Origin: a bacterium
Lineage (GTDB): Bacteria > Patescibacteriota > Saccharimonadia > Saccharimonadales > Saccharimonadaceae
DNA length: 64,000 nt
NCBI GenBank assembly: GCA_030530485.1
Contig: JAUMUX010000001.1
Span: 1-64,000, forward strand
Direction: 5' to 3'
Shown: piece after piece, positions 52,314 through 61,493 of the stretch
How the letters are laid out: the number at the start of each line of letters is the position of its first letter
Numbering within the stretch: position 1 is the stretch's first letter
Position numbers and translations under genes: made by a program
Notes under the pieces: model-generated
Seen by the model: only the letters and a program-made list of their open reading frames with translations
Databases searched by the model: none
What the model was told of the DNA's origin: nothing

Positions 52314-52383
52314 GAATCGCGTTTCGGCGCGATTTTCTTTTGCGCAAAATCCTTTGAAGTTGAGCACGCAGGTGTGCTATAAT
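52314..52383 (+). promoter_or_regulatory. Terminator and promoter before the histidine kinase
   Basis: An AATCGCG/CGCGATT stem with a T-rich tail (about 52,315-52,340) is followed by TTGAAG (52,354-52,359), an 18-bp spacer and extended -10 TGCTATAAT (hexamer 52,378-52,383). The ATG lies 6 nt later. Confidence 0.75.
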
Positions 52384-52389
52384 AGAGGC

Positions 52390-53109
52390 ATGGATGAGGC
52401 GGAATTGGTTAATTTGATTTCGAAGGATAGTAGTTTTTTGGTGGCGGCGCACGAAATGAAAGCGCCACTTTCGATAATTCGCCAGCTTTCGCTCACTTTA
52501 AACGACCCAGAATTTGAAATTTCGCAAAAAGAGCGCCAACGAATTTTGGCGCAAATTGATTTGACCAGCGAGCGAGCTTTGCGGATTGTGAGTGATTTGA
52601 CTAAGGTTGCGCGTCTGGAAGATGCGATGTTTGAACTTTCGCCAATCAATACGAAAAAAGTTTGCTCGGACATTCAGCGCGAAATGGCGCAAATTTACGC
52701 TTTGCACGGTCGCGAAATTATCTTTAAAAATTCCGCACGCGTGGCAAATTTGGCAATGGCGAATTATGATTTGCTTCGTTCGATTTTGCTCAATTTTAGC
52801 GATAATGCGCTTTATGCGGCAAGCAAAAATTCTAAAGTAGAGGTTTCGGTTAAAAATTCGGGTGAAAAAATCCGGATTTCGGTGCGCGATTTTGGCGAAG
52901 AATTGCCGCTTTCGATCTGGCGCGTGGTGAAAAAGGAGCAAAATAAGCCCGTGCGAGCCGCTTCACGACCACAAAGTTCGGGATTGGGGATTTTTATCGC
53001 ACAAAATTTTGCCCGCGCGATGGGCGCGCAAATCGGCGTAATTCGCCACCGCAACGGCAGCACTTTTTACGTTGATTTAAATCGCTCGGAGCAATTGAGT
53101 TTATTATGA
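52390..53109 (+). CDS. Soluble sensor histidine kinase
   Basis: A 239-residue kinase without membrane segments or sensor domain. The H-box is AAHEMKAPLSIIRQL (His near residue 20), the N-box is LLNFSDNALYAA, and the glycine-rich box (SSGLGIFIAQNFARAMGA) is present. It must receive its signal through a partner protein. It overlaps the receiver gene by 4 nt, forming a two-component pair; the other receiver at 47,567 may be a second target. Confidence 0.9.
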   Translation: MDEAELVNLISKDSSFLVAAHEMKAPLSIIRQLSLTLNDPEFEISQKERQRILAQIDLTSERALRIVSDLTKVARLEDAMFELSPINTKKVCSDIQREMAQIYALHGREIIFKNSARVANLAMANYDLLRSILLNFSDNALYAASKNSKVEVSVKNSGEKIRISVRDFGEELPLSIWRVVKKEQNKPVRAASRPQSSGLGIFIAQNFARAMGAQIGVIRHRNGSTFYVDLNRSEQLSLL

Positions 53110-53468
53110 AAAAAATCATAATCATCGAGGATAATCAAATTATCGCCGAAAATTTCGAAAGAATTTTGGGCGCAGATTTCGAAATTTCGAAAGCAGCCAG
53201 CGCGGGTGAGGCGATTTCGAAAATTGACCAAACTTTGCCGAATTTGATTTTGTTGGATATTTTGCTGGAAGGGCATTCGGCTTTTGCGCTGCTCAACGAG
53301 CTTCAAAGCTACAGCGATACGGCAAAAATTCCAGTGGTGGTTTGCTCGGATTTAAGCGACGAGCTGGACACGGAAGCGCTGAAAAAATACGGCGTGCGGC
53401 AGATTTTGGATAAATCAAAAATTCGCCCGCGCGAGATTTTGGAGGTTTGCCGCAATGAAGCGAACTAA
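53106..53468 (+). CDS. Single-domain response regulator paired with the kinase
   Basis: A 120-residue receiver: IIIIEDNQII, phosphoacceptor in LILLDILLEGHSAFAL (near residue 52), VVVCSDLS and lysine in QILDKSKI. No output domain. It overlaps the kinase (ATGA) and the recO gene (14 nt), so kinase, receiver and recO form one transcript. Confidence 0.9.
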   Translation: MKKIIIIEDNQIIAENFERILGADFEISKAASAGEAISKIDQTLPNLILLDILLEGHSAFALLNELQSYSDTAKIPVVVCSDLSDELDTEALKKYGVRQILDKSKIRPREILEVCRNEAN

Positions 53469-54126
53469 AACTTTAGCCTTGGTTTTGCGCCGCACCAACT
53501 TCGGTGAAGCCGACCGAATCGTCAATTTCATTACGCCAGAGGGCAGAATGGTGGGCGTGGCGCGAGGGGCTCGCAAGCAAAAATCGAAGCTGGCGGGCGG
53601 GCTGGAAGTTTTTGCGCTGAATGAAATTATTTTTGCGGAAGGCAAGAGCGAAATGCGCACGATAATTTCGGCGCGAATGAAAGAATTTTACGGCGAAATT
53701 ATCAAAGATTTAGCGCGCACTGAGTTTGGTTATTTTGCGATTCAACAGATTGCGCGGCTTTCTGATTCGATTGATTCGCAGGAATTTTTCGAAATTTTAT
53801 TGAAAACTTTTGTTAGCCTAAATGATTCGAAAATCAACATCGAGCTAATTCGAAAATGGTTTTTGCTGCGAATTGCGGAATTTTCGGGTCGCGAAATCAA
53901 TCTTCAGACAGATAAGAACGGCGAAGAATTGCGGGCTGATTCGAAATATGATTTTGATATTTTCGAAAAAGTGTTTGTGAAAAATTCGAACGGCGAATTC
54001 GATGCGAACGACATTAAATTTTTGCGCCTGATGGCTTCGAGCGAGCCACGCGTTTTGGCGAAGATTACGGGCGGCGCCCAGATTTTGCAAAAAGTGGATA
54101 AAATTATTCGCGCCGTGGAAGAATAA
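53455..54126 (+). CDS. recO: DNA repair protein RecO
   Basis: A 223-residue RecO: an N-terminal OB-fold (KTLALVLRRTNFGEADRIVNF; GVARGARKQKSKLAGGLEVF) followed by a helical domain with reduced conservation. The usual zinc-binding cysteines are missing, as in many short RecO proteins. It loads RecA on SSB-coated single strands with RecR. Located after a two-component pair by overlap. Confidence 0.88.
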   Translation: MKRTKTLALVLRRTNFGEADRIVNFITPEGRMVGVARGARKQKSKLAGGLEVFALNEIIFAEGKSEMRTIISARMKEFYGEIIKDLARTEFGYFAIQQIARLSDSIDSQEFFEILLKTFVSLNDSKINIELIRKWFLLRIAEFSGREINLQTDKNGEELRADSKYDFDIFEKVFVKNSNGEFDANDIKFLRLMASSEPRVLAKITGGAQILQKVDKIIRAVEE

Positions 54127-54205
54127 ATCGCGCTATATTTTGCGGTAAAATCTCGAATTTTTAGGGATTTTTTGGTATAATGTAAAAAGATTACACGGAG
54201 GAAAA

Positions 54206-55555
54206 ATGAAGAACGAAGATTTGATGGAGAAAATTGTCAGCCTGGCGAAGCGTCGCGGGTTTATTTGGCAGGGCAGCGAAGTTTATGGCGGAATGCGCGG
54301 AACTTGGGATTATGGTCCGCTCGGGCTTGCTTTGAAGCGCAAAATTATGAATGAATGGTGGGAATTTTTTGTGGAAAATCGCGCGGATATGTTTGGCGTG
54401 GATGCGGCGATTATTATGAACCCGAAGGTTTGGCAAGCCAGTGGGCACGCGGCGACTTTTGCCGACCCGTTGGTTGAAGATTTGAAAACGGGCGAACGCT
54501 TTCGCGCTGACCATCTTTTGAAAGATGCTGGAATCGAGGCGGAAGGGCTTTCAAACGAGCAAATTACTGAAATTATCCGTGAAAAAAACATCAAATCGCC
54601 AAAAGGTAATGATTTGAGCGAAGTTCGCAGTTTTAATATGATGTTTCAAACTAATGTTGGCGCTGTGGTGAGCGAAAACTCGACCGCTTACCTTCGCCCA
54701 GAAACTGCCCAAGGAATTTTCACCAATTATAAAAACGTGGTTGATTCGTTTTATCCGAGCTTACCGTTTGGTTTGGCGCAGCAAGGAAAAGCTTTTCGAA
54801 ATGAAATCAGCCCTCGCGATTTTGTTTTTCGAAGCCGCGAATTTGAGCAAATGGAAATCGAATACTTTGTAAATCCAGCAAATTGGGAAGTCGAATTTGA
54901 GAAATTGCTCGATTTGGTGCGTAAATTTTTGACCGAAAAAATGGGCTTGCCGCAAAGTTCGCTCTATGAGCTTGAAGTTCCCGCCGAAGACCGCGCGCAT
55001 TATTCGAAGCGCACGGTGGATTTCGAATTTAATTATCCGATTGGTAAAGAAGAGCTGATGGGAATTGCCTATCGCACTGATTTTGACTTGGCGAATATTC
55101 AGCGCGCCAGCGGAAAAAGTATGGAATACACCGACAAACAAACTCGTGAAAAATTCATTCCGCACGTGATTGAGCCAAGTTTTGGTGTGGAGCGACTTTT
55201 GATGGCGGTGCTTTCAAACGCTTATCGCGAGGTGGAAGCCGACGGCAAAATTCGCACATTTTTGGCTTTGCCTGAAAACTTGGCACCGACCCAGATTATT
55301 GTGGCGCCACTACTAAAAAATAAAGAAGCTTTAGTTGAAAAAGCGCGCGAGGTTTATCTTGAACTTCGCCAAAAATACCAAAATGTTGAGTTTGATTTGA
55401 GCGGAAAAGTGGGTAAAGTTTATGCCAAGGCGGATGAAATTGGCGTGCCAAAAGTGGTGGTGATTGATTTTGATACGATTGAGGGCGATGGTTTGGTGAG
55501 CGTGCGCAATCGCGATGATGCTTCGCAAATTCGGGTAAAATCGAGCGAGATTTAG
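54206..55555 (+). CDS. glyS: Glycyl-tRNA synthetase (dimeric class II)
   Basis: A 449-residue class II synthetase: LAKRRGFIWQGSEVYGGMRG at the start, motif 2 (FRNEISPRDFVFRSREFEQME), motif 3 (PSFGVERLLMAVL) and the C-terminal anticodon-binding domain (TQIIVAPLLKNKEALVEKA). This is the homodimeric alpha2 type. An extended -10 TGGTATAAT (54,176-54,181) and GGAGG precede the ATG, so this gene has a normal leader. Confidence 0.95.
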   Translation: MKNEDLMEKIVSLAKRRGFIWQGSEVYGGMRGTWDYGPLGLALKRKIMNEWWEFFVENRADMFGVDAAIIMNPKVWQASGHAATFADPLVEDLKTGERFRADHLLKDAGIEAEGLSNEQITEIIREKNIKSPKGNDLSEVRSFNMMFQTNVGAVVSENSTAYLRPETAQGIFTNYKNVVDSFYPSLPFGLAQQGKAFRNEISPRDFVFRSREFEQMEIEYFVNPANWEVEFEKLLDLVRKFLTEKMGLPQSSLYELEVPAEDRAHYSKRTVDFEFNYPIGKEELMGIAYRTDFDLANIQRASGKSMEYTDKQTREKFIPHVIEPSFGVERLLMAVLSNAYREVEADGKIRTFLALPENLAPTQIIVAPLLKNKEALVEKAREVYLELRQKYQNVEFDLSGKVGKVYAKADEIGVPKVVVIDFDTIEGDGLVSVRNRDDASQIRVKSSEI

Positions 55556-55564
55556 TGGGGTGAG

Positions 55565-56341
55565 ATGGAAAAAATTACTTCGGCGCAAAATCCGTTGATT
55601 AAAAAATTGGTTCGCGTCAGCTCTTCGCATAGTTTTCGCAAAAAAACTAATCTGACATTGCTTGAAGGTGTGCATTTGGCGCAAGAATTTTTGCTTAAAT
55701 TTGGTGCGCCCGAAATTTGCGTGGTCGCGGCGGATTCGAAATCGCCAGAAGTGCAAGAAATTGTTCGAAAATGTCTTTCGAAAAACATTCGCGTTGTCGA
55801 AATTACATCAAACCTTTTTTCGAAAATATCGCCCGTTGTTGACGGAATCGGGATTTTGTTTCTAACTGAAATTCCACAAAATGCAAGCTTTAACCCTTTA
55901 GCTGAGACGCTGATTTTGGATAATTTGCAAGACCCAGGAAATCTGGGCACGATTTTGCGCAGCGCGGCGGCTTTTGGAGTTGAACAAATTATTTGTTCGA
56001 AAGGAATGGTTTCGGTTTGGTCGCCAAAGGTGTTGCGGGCTGGAATGGGCGCGCATTTCGAAATTGAAATTTTCGAAAATTGTGATTTGAAAGAGCAGAT
56101 TTCGAAACTTGAAGTGCCGATTTTTGCCACCAGTCTTGAGGCTGAAAAATCGATTTTCGATGAAGATTTAAAGCCAGCCAAAGCTTGGATTTTTGGCAAT
56201 GAAGGCAAGGGCGTTTCGGAAGAACTACAAAATCTGGCGGATAAAAAGCTTAAAATTCCGCAAAATCCGCGTATCGAAAGCCTGAATGTGGCTATGGCGG
56301 CGACGGTTTGTCTGAGCGAAAGCTACCGCCAGAGGCTTTAA
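55565..56341 (+). CDS. SpoU/TrmH-family RNA 2'-O-methyltransferase
   Basis: A 258-residue protein: an N-terminal substrate-binding part (TSAQNPLIKKLVRVSSSHSF) and a SPOUT domain with the three SpoU motifs (DNLQDPGNLGTILRSAAAF; AWIFGNEGKGVSEEL; ESLNVAMAATVCLSESYR). It methylates a ribose in rRNA or tRNA; the site is not deducible. 9 nt downstream of glyS. Confidence 0.92.
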   Translation: MEKITSAQNPLIKKLVRVSSSHSFRKKTNLTLLEGVHLAQEFLLKFGAPEICVVAADSKSPEVQEIVRKCLSKNIRVVEITSNLFSKISPVVDGIGILFLTEIPQNASFNPLAETLILDNLQDPGNLGTILRSAAAFGVEQIICSKGMVSVWSPKVLRAGMGAHFEIEIFENCDLKEQISKLEVPIFATSLEAEKSIFDEDLKPAKAWIFGNEGKGVSEELQNLADKKLKIPQNPRIESLNVAMAATVCLSESYRQRL

Positions 56342-56380
56342 TTTTAATAGAAAATCGCCATAAAAGGCCGCGACGTTTTC

Positions 56381-56409
56381 TTGGACGGCTGGTCAAGGTG
56401 TGGTATAAT
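56381..56409 (+). promoter_or_regulatory. Promoter of the CYTH-kwaB-like-helicase operon
   Basis: TTGGAC (56,381-56,386), 17-bp spacer, extended -10 TGGTATAAT (hexamer 56,404-56,409), 7 nt before the ATG. Confidence 0.8.
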
Positions 56410-56416
56410 TTTAAGT

Positions 56417-56971
56417 ATGAAGAGAGTTATCGTAAAGGCAAAAGTTGAAGATAAAATTAGCTTGATAAAAAATATTCAGGCGACGGGACACGATTTTGGC
56501 AAAGTGATTTTTCAGAACGACCGTATTTTTTTGCCACGGGGCTACCAGCCAAGTCGCAATTTACCGAAGTTGATGGTGCGCACTGAAATTATCGACCCGA
56601 AGCGTAAACCTTGGTTTCAGCTAATTCAAAAGCGCCACCTTCGAGAAGAAAACGTCGATTTGGTGAACGAAACTCCAGTTTTGAATTACACTGAAACGGC
56701 GCACATCGTTCAGCAGTTGGGATTCGAATTTAAGGCTGAGGTAACTCGCAATCGCCAGAAGTTGCAAGTGGAAGATACGATTTTTTACCTCGACGATGTG
56801 GAAGGGTTGGGCACTTACATTAAGGTTGAAAAAGAGCTTTCGAAAAATGAAAATATCGAAGAAGTTCGAAATGAGCTCTGGAATATTCTCGAAGTTTTGG
56901 GAATTGACCGCTCGGCAGGCGAAGGTGACACTTACACTGCGCAGATTCTGAAAATGAAATCCGCAAAATAA
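56417..56971 (+). CDS. CYTH-domain protein (CyaB/triphosphatase family)
   Basis: A 184-residue protein of the CYTH fold, with a tunnel lined by charged residues. Visible motifs are KRVIVKAKVEDK at the start (family ExExK-like strand, here degenerate), LMVRTEIIDPKRKPWFQLIQKR, and VEDTIFYLDDVEGLGTYIKVEKEL near residue 130. Members hydrolyse or bind triphosphates such as thiamine-PP-P or tripolyphosphate. The weak first motif may mean a changed activity. The frame is open from 56,381, but the leaderless ATG 56,417 is preferred. Confidence 0.8.
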   Translation: MKRVIVKAKVEDKISLIKNIQATGHDFGKVIFQNDRIFLPRGYQPSRNLPKLMVRTEIIDPKRKPWFQLIQKRHLREENVDLVNETPVLNYTETAHIVQQLGFEFKAEVTRNRQKLQVEDTIFYLDDVEGLGTYIKVEKELSKNENIEEVRNELWNILEVLGIDRSAGEGDTYTAQILKMKSAK

Positions 56972-56993
56972 TCAAATTGGAAGAATAGGGAAT

Positions 56994-58037
56994 ATGGAAG
57001 AAAATAAAACTGAGATTTTCGAAAATCAAATTTCGAATGATAACGAAAAAATCGAAAACACAGAACCAGAGCACGTGGATATTTTTCAGTGGGCTAATCT
57101 AACCGACGGCGTGAAAAATGAAATTGACGTGGAGTTCTTTTTGTTCAATAAAAATTTTGCACCATTCACTGTGCAGTTTTCGAGCGAACTAAATTCGCAA
57201 ATTAAGCCACTTTTTTTGTTTGATATGATAAATTTTGTGAATATGGGCGCGGGAACGGGCTTGAGTGTGCGCGATTATGAAATGGATGGCGGCGCGAGCA
57301 AAGATGTGCTTTTGCGAACGGATTTGCAGAAGGTTCAACACGCTGACGCGCTGATTAACGTTATCGAAACGCAATATTCAGATATTTTGGAATTTAACGA
57401 AGGCGAGCACGAATTCAAGCGAATGAAGGGAATTTTGGCGCGCTTCACGGATAAAAATGGCAAGAAATTTTATGTTGCCAAACAGATTATGCAAGGTCAA
57501 GTTTTGCGTGGCGCCACCGCTTGGGAATTTAGAGATGGTAAATTTGGCGCTTTTGAGCCTGAATTTGGTTTAAAAATTCAGCCCGACAATCAAGTTTTGA
57601 TTATCGAAAACGATATTTTCGCCTTTAATCCTTCGAAATTCGAAAAACTCTTCAATTACGATTACAAAAAGCAAGTTTTGGCGGATAAAAAAGTGGTTGA
57701 AATTGAATCGAAATATCGGTTGAGTTTTCCTGATGGCTTAGATTTGCAAACTTTGGTTCGCGAAAAGCGCAAAGTGGCTTCGAAACTCGAAAAAATGGAA
57801 AATATTGGCGAAATTGAACAAGAAAAAGTGATAGAATATGCCGACGAAATGCAATTGGAATTAATGACCGACGACAACGGCGCGATTATCATTATGGATG
57901 GCAACGATTTGGATATGTTCGTCAATCTCATCAACGAAGATTATATTTTGAGTGAAATTACAGGTAAGCGCTACGAGATTAAAAGTAAAAAATTACTGGA
58001 CGAGCCAGACGGTGAGCCGCCAAGAATGATTGGCTAA
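56994..58037 (+). CDS. KwaB-like protein (DUF4868)
   Basis: A 347-residue protein matching the DUF4868 family of the Kiwa anti-phage system protein KwaB. It has MKGILARFTDKNGKKFYVAK near residue 145, the central DNQVLIIENDIFAFNPSKFEKLF, and the terminal VNLINEDYILSEITGKRYEI. In E. coli, KwaB works with membrane protein KwaA and inhibits phage DNA. No kwaA is adjacent, and instead a Pif1-like helicase gene follows 3 nt later. Sequence recognition is from memory; the role here is open. Confidence 0.75.
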   Translation: MEENKTEIFENQISNDNEKIENTEPEHVDIFQWANLTDGVKNEIDVEFFLFNKNFAPFTVQFSSELNSQIKPLFLFDMINFVNMGAGTGLSVRDYEMDGGASKDVLLRTDLQKVQHADALINVIETQYSDILEFNEGEHEFKRMKGILARFTDKNGKKFYVAKQIMQGQVLRGATAWEFRDGKFGAFEPEFGLKIQPDNQVLIIENDIFAFNPSKFEKLFNYDYKKQVLADKKVVEIESKYRLSFPDGLDLQTLVREKRKVASKLEKMENIGEIEQEKVIEYADEMQLELMTDDNGAIIIMDGNDLDMFVNLINEDYILSEITGKRYEIKSKKLLDEPDGEPPRMIG

Positions 58038-58040
58038 AAT

Positions 58041-59570
58041 ATGAAGCAAAATCTTGCGTTGGAGATTATGCTTTCTGGTGAGAATGTATTTTTAACTGGT
58101 GCGGCGGGAAGTGGGAAGACTTTTACGCTGAACCAGTTTATTCGCTTTGCTAAAAATGAAGGTAAAAAGGTTAGTGTGACCGCAACGACTGGGCTGGCGG
58201 CGACTCATCTTGGCGGAAATACGATTCACGCTTGGAGCGGTATCGGGATTAACGATTATTTGCCGAACAAATTTGTAGAACGTCTTAGTAAAGCGCGGGC
58301 TGAAATTATTAAATCAACCGATATTCTGATTATCGATGAGATTTCGATGTTGCATGATTTTCGGCTTGATTTGATTGACCAAATTTGTCGAACGGTGCGT
58401 CAGAATTTCGAAAAGCCTTTTGGCGGAATTCAGGTGATTTTTTCGGGCGATTTTTTTCAGCTGCCACCGATTAATCGGGCGGGCGGTCGCGAGGGCGGAT
58501 TTGCGGTTCATTCTGATGTCTGGCGCGAAATGAAGCCGATTATTTGCTATCTTGACGAAAATTATCGCCAAAACGATGACGATTTAACTGAAATCTTAAA
58601 TGCGATGCGCTCTGATGATTTGCGCCGTCGCCACGCCGAAAAATTGCTAGCGCGGATTGACGAAAAGCCTGAAAATGCCGAAAATCTAACCGAACTCCAC
58701 ACGACGAATCTCGATGTCGATTCGATCAATCTTGAAAAGCTCGAATTGCTGGAGGGAGAGGAATTTTTCTTTGCGCAAAGCACAACTGGCGCTAAAAATT
58801 ATGTTTCGACTTTACAAAAATCAGTTTTAGCACCCGAAATTTTGCGACTTAAACGAGGTGCGCTGGTGATGGCGGTCAAAAATGCTCAGAATCGCCAGTA
58901 TGTCAATGGTTCGATTGGTGAAGTTATTGATTTCGAAGGCGGCACGGAATACCCAATTGTGAAATTTCAAAACGGCAGAACAGTGGTGATGGTTCCAGAA
59001 ACTTGGGAAATGCGTGATGGCGACAAAAAACGCGCCAGCATTTCGCAAATTCCGCTACGCTTGGCCTATGCGATTACGGTGCATAAATCACAGGGAATGA
59101 CGCTGGATTCGGCGCGCATCGACCTTCGCAAGGCTTTTGCGCCAGGAATGGGTTATGTGGCGCTTTCTCGCGTGCGAAGTTTGAGTCAAATTTATCTGGC
59201 GGGCATCAATAAAACGGCGCTTCGAATGAGCGAAGAGGCGCAGAATATCGATGAATATCTTCGAAAACAGAGTTCGAAAGCCGAGCAAGACTTTAGTTTT
59301 TTGACGGATAATTTCGAAAAGCGCCAGATTTCGGCAAATCTTTCGAAAAATGAAAATGCCAAATCAAAATGGGCAGAGCGGCTCGAAAAAATGCGCGAAA
59401 ATTATCCAAATGCCTACAAGCCTTGGCGCTCGCAAGATGATGCAGATTTGAAGCAAGGTTTTTTGCAAGGCGAATCTTTAGAGGAGCTTTCACAAAAACT
59501 CGGACGGCACCAAAATTCGATTAAAATTAGGCTTAAAAAGCACTTCGGCGAAGATTTTATCGAGCTCTAA
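58041..59570 (+). CDS. Pif1-like SF1B helicase with C-terminal helix-turn-helix
   Basis: A 509-residue helicase: Walker A FLTGAAGSGKTFTL, TATTGLAATHLGGNTIHAW (Ib), Walker B LIIDEISML, GDFFQLPP (III), and C-terminal AYAITVHKSQGMTLD (V) and YVALSRVRS (VI). These are the Pif1/RecD2 signatures. The last 60 residues (SQDDADLKQGFLQGESLEEL then KLGRHQNSIKIRLKKHF) look like a small DNA-binding helix-turn-helix. It unwinds DNA 5' to 3', possibly G-quadruplex or stalled-fork DNA. It forms an operon with the KwaB-like gene. Confidence 0.93.
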   Translation: MKQNLALEIMLSGENVFLTGAAGSGKTFTLNQFIRFAKNEGKKVSVTATTGLAATHLGGNTIHAWSGIGINDYLPNKFVERLSKARAEIIKSTDILIIDEISMLHDFRLDLIDQICRTVRQNFEKPFGGIQVIFSGDFFQLPPINRAGGREGGFAVHSDVWREMKPIICYLDENYRQNDDDLTEILNAMRSDDLRRRHAEKLLARIDEKPENAENLTELHTTNLDVDSINLEKLELLEGEEFFFAQSTTGAKNYVSTLQKSVLAPEILRLKRGALVMAVKNAQNRQYVNGSIGEVIDFEGGTEYPIVKFQNGRTVVMVPETWEMRDGDKKRASISQIPLRLAYAITVHKSQGMTLDSARIDLRKAFAPGMGYVALSRVRSLSQIYLAGINKTALRMSEEAQNIDEYLRKQSSKAEQDFSFLTDNFEKRQISANLSKNENAKSKWAERLEKMRENYPNAYKPWRSQDDADLKQGFLQGESLEELSQKLGRHQNSIKIRLKKHFGEDFIEL

Positions 59571-59587
59571 AGCTAAATTCTACCACG

Positions 59588-59620
59588 ATAAACCTCCTTA
59601 TAACAGAGGAGGTTTATTTT
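59588..59620 (+). terminator. Terminator of the helicase operon
   Basis: An 11-bp perfect stem (59,588-59,598 with 59,607-59,617) with a short T run. Confidence 0.85.
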
Positions 59621-59738
59621 AATGCAATATTTTAAGCATAAAGTCAAATAATAAGAAAAAATATTTTTATGTTTTGTCAAGAGAACAGATGATTGGCGCA
59701 ATTTTTAGAAATATTTTAAAAATAGCCGACGAAATATA

Positions 59739-59767
59739 TTGACATAAGCAATATTTTGTGATATTAT
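59739..59767 (+). promoter_or_regulatory. Promoter of the 88-residue membrane protein
   Basis: TTGACA (59,739-59,744), 17-bp spacer, TATTAT (59,762-59,767). Confidence 0.8.
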
Positions 59768-59825
59768 GAAAACATACAAAACAATTAAGATTAAAAAAAT
59801 CAAATCAAAAATAAGGACGAAATAA

Positions 59826-60092
59826 ATGCCCAAAAAACAAACAGAAACTAAAAAAGAAGAAAAAGCCGTAAAAAAATCGGATATTACGAAAGCGAAAAAG
59901 CTTTTGACGAATAATGGAATTATGATTGCCGAAAATGGAGAAGTGATTGTTGACTCGACAGTTCAAGATTTCCGAAGCGCTGTATTAGTGTTATCACTTG
60001 CAATCAACTTGGTTGTATTCATCACCTGGATTGTGTTGCAATATACAACAGCGTATGACGCATCGTTGGTTCAAGCGTTCCTTATCCGCTAA
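59826..60092 (+). CDS. Small membrane protein upstream of the division cluster
   Basis: An 88-residue protein: Lys-rich N-terminus (about 1-28), a short middle (LLTNNGIMIAENGEVIVDST) and one membrane helix (about 51-75). It has a strong promoter and AAGGACG upstream. No family recognised. A conserved-looking small membrane protein in front of rsmH might act in division or envelope assembly, but that is only position. Confidence 0.75.
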   Translation: MPKKQTETKKEEKAVKKSDITKAKKLLTNNGIMIAENGEVIVDSTVQDFRSAVLVLSLAINLVVFITWIVLQYTTAYDASLVQAFLIR

Positions 60093-60124
60093 AAAAGCCA
60101 AAAAATACACAGCAGGAAAAGTTT

Positions 60125-60389
60125 TGTGGAAAAGTTTGAATAATCTGTTATTATACTTGCTTTTCCACAGCTTTTGTGGAAAAACTACATTTTATTTTAA
60201 GTATTTTTTAAGAAAAGTCAAAAATAGGTCTTGCAGAAAAATCATAAACACGTTAAAATTAAATCAGTGGAAGCAACAGCAAGCGACCTAAACAAAAAAC
60301 CACTAAATAAAAATAAAAGTACGTTAAAAAATAAATTGTAGTTTATTTTAAGATCAGATACCTGGTGATTAAACAGCTGGACAATCACC
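60125..60389. promoter_or_regulatory. Long regulatory gap before rsmH: DnaA-box-like sites, promoter, hairpin
   Basis: The 495-nt gap (60,093-60,587) has no gene. It holds three copies of TGTGGAAAA or its complement (60,125-60,133; 60,161-60,169; 60,175-60,183), each one mismatch from a DnaA box. A promoter TTGCAG-17-TAAAAT (60,231-60,259) follows, then a 7-bp hairpin (60,364-60,370 with 60,383-60,389). A repeated ATCAGATAC motif occurs near 60,354 and 60,560. The rsmH mRNA would have a leader of about 320 nt, unlike the leaderless genes around it. Confidence 0.55.
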
Positions 60390-60587
60390 GAAATTCAGTA
60401 TAAAATAATATTCGGAGCACATTCTAAAACCTCCCAAAATAAAACTCCACCTCATATATAAGTCTCTCAAACGACAATATGGTTAGCTATACGCTAAGCA
60501 AAAAGTCAACTTATATGAATTCTTAAAACAAAAACAAACAAAAACAAACAGTTTAATCATCAGATACTTGATCTTAAAGGAATTACA

Positions 60588-61475
60588 ATGGAAAAATCAG
60601 TTCACATACCAGTTTTGCTAAATGCTAGTTTAACCGTTATTCAGCCCAAAAAAGGAGAAAGATACCTCGATTTGACCGCTGGATATGGCGGACACGCTGG
60701 CGAATTTTTGCGTATAACTGAAAATTTCGAAAATGCGGTGCTTGTCGATAGGGATGAAAATGCGATTAAGACGCTCGCGAAATTCGAAGAAAAAGGAGTT
60801 CGATTGATTAATCGAGATTTTCTTTCGGCAGCGCAAGAATTAGTGGAACAGGGCGAAAAATTCGATATTATTCTGGCGGATTTGGGCGTTTCGTCGCCGC
60901 AACTTGATATTGCCGAGCGTGGATTTTCGTTTCAAAAAGACGGTCCGCTCGATATGCGGATGAATCCAAAGCAAGAAAAAAAAGCTGAAGAAATTGTAAA
61001 TGGCGCTTCGAAAAAAGAATTGCTGCGAATTTTGATGGAATTTGGCGAAGAAAAACGCGGATTTGCCGAAAGAATTGTTTCGAAAATCTTAGAAGTTCGA
61101 AAAAAAGAGAAAATTCGAACGACTAAACAGCTGGCTGATTTGATTTTAAGCGTGCATAAAGGCGGATGGCAAAAAACCCACCCCGCTACGCGCACTTTTC
61201 AGGCAATTCGAATTGCAGTAAATGAGGAGCTTTGGCAAGTTGAAGAAATGCTTAAGCTTGTTTCGAAACTGCTCAATTCGGGCGGAAGAGTAGGGATTAT
61301 TACTTTTCACAGTCTTGAAGATAAAATCGTGAAGGAATTTTTCAAAAAAGACGGTGAAAATTTACTCGAATCGAAATTCGAAATCCTTACCAAAAAGCCA
61401 ATTGATGGCGCGAAAGAAGACGTTAACAACCCGCGCGCGCGAAGTGCAAAACTTCGAGTGGGCATGAGGAAATAA
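60588..61475 (+). CDS. rsmH: 16S rRNA (cytosine(1402)-N4)-methyltransferase RsmH
   Basis: A 295-residue RsmH (MraW): HIPVLLNASLTVI, SAM motif YLDLTAGYGGHAGEFL, ILADLGVSSPQLD, KTHPATRTFQAIRIAVN and ITFHSLEDKIVKEFF. It methylates C1402 in the decoding site. It heads the division cluster as in most bacteria, although mraZ is not upstream. AAAGGAA precedes the ATG. Confidence 0.95.
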   Translation: MEKSVHIPVLLNASLTVIQPKKGERYLDLTAGYGGHAGEFLRITENFENAVLVDRDENAIKTLAKFEEKGVRLINRDFLSAAQELVEQGEKFDIILADLGVSSPQLDIAERGFSFQKDGPLDMRMNPKQEKKAEEIVNGASKKELLRILMEFGEEKRGFAERIVSKILEVRKKEKIRTTKQLADLILSVHKGGWQKTHPATRTFQAIRIAVNEELWQVEEMLKLVSKLLNSGGRVGIITFHSLEDKIVKEFFKKDGENLLESKFEILTKKPIDGAKEDVNNPRARSAKLRVGMRK

Positions 61476-61493
61476 AAATAAAAAGGAGGCGAA

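Noticed and set aside
60093-60587. Chromosome origin
   Set aside because: Only three imperfect boxes, no dnaA or dnaN nearby and a normal gene cluster follows; treated as regulatory sites.
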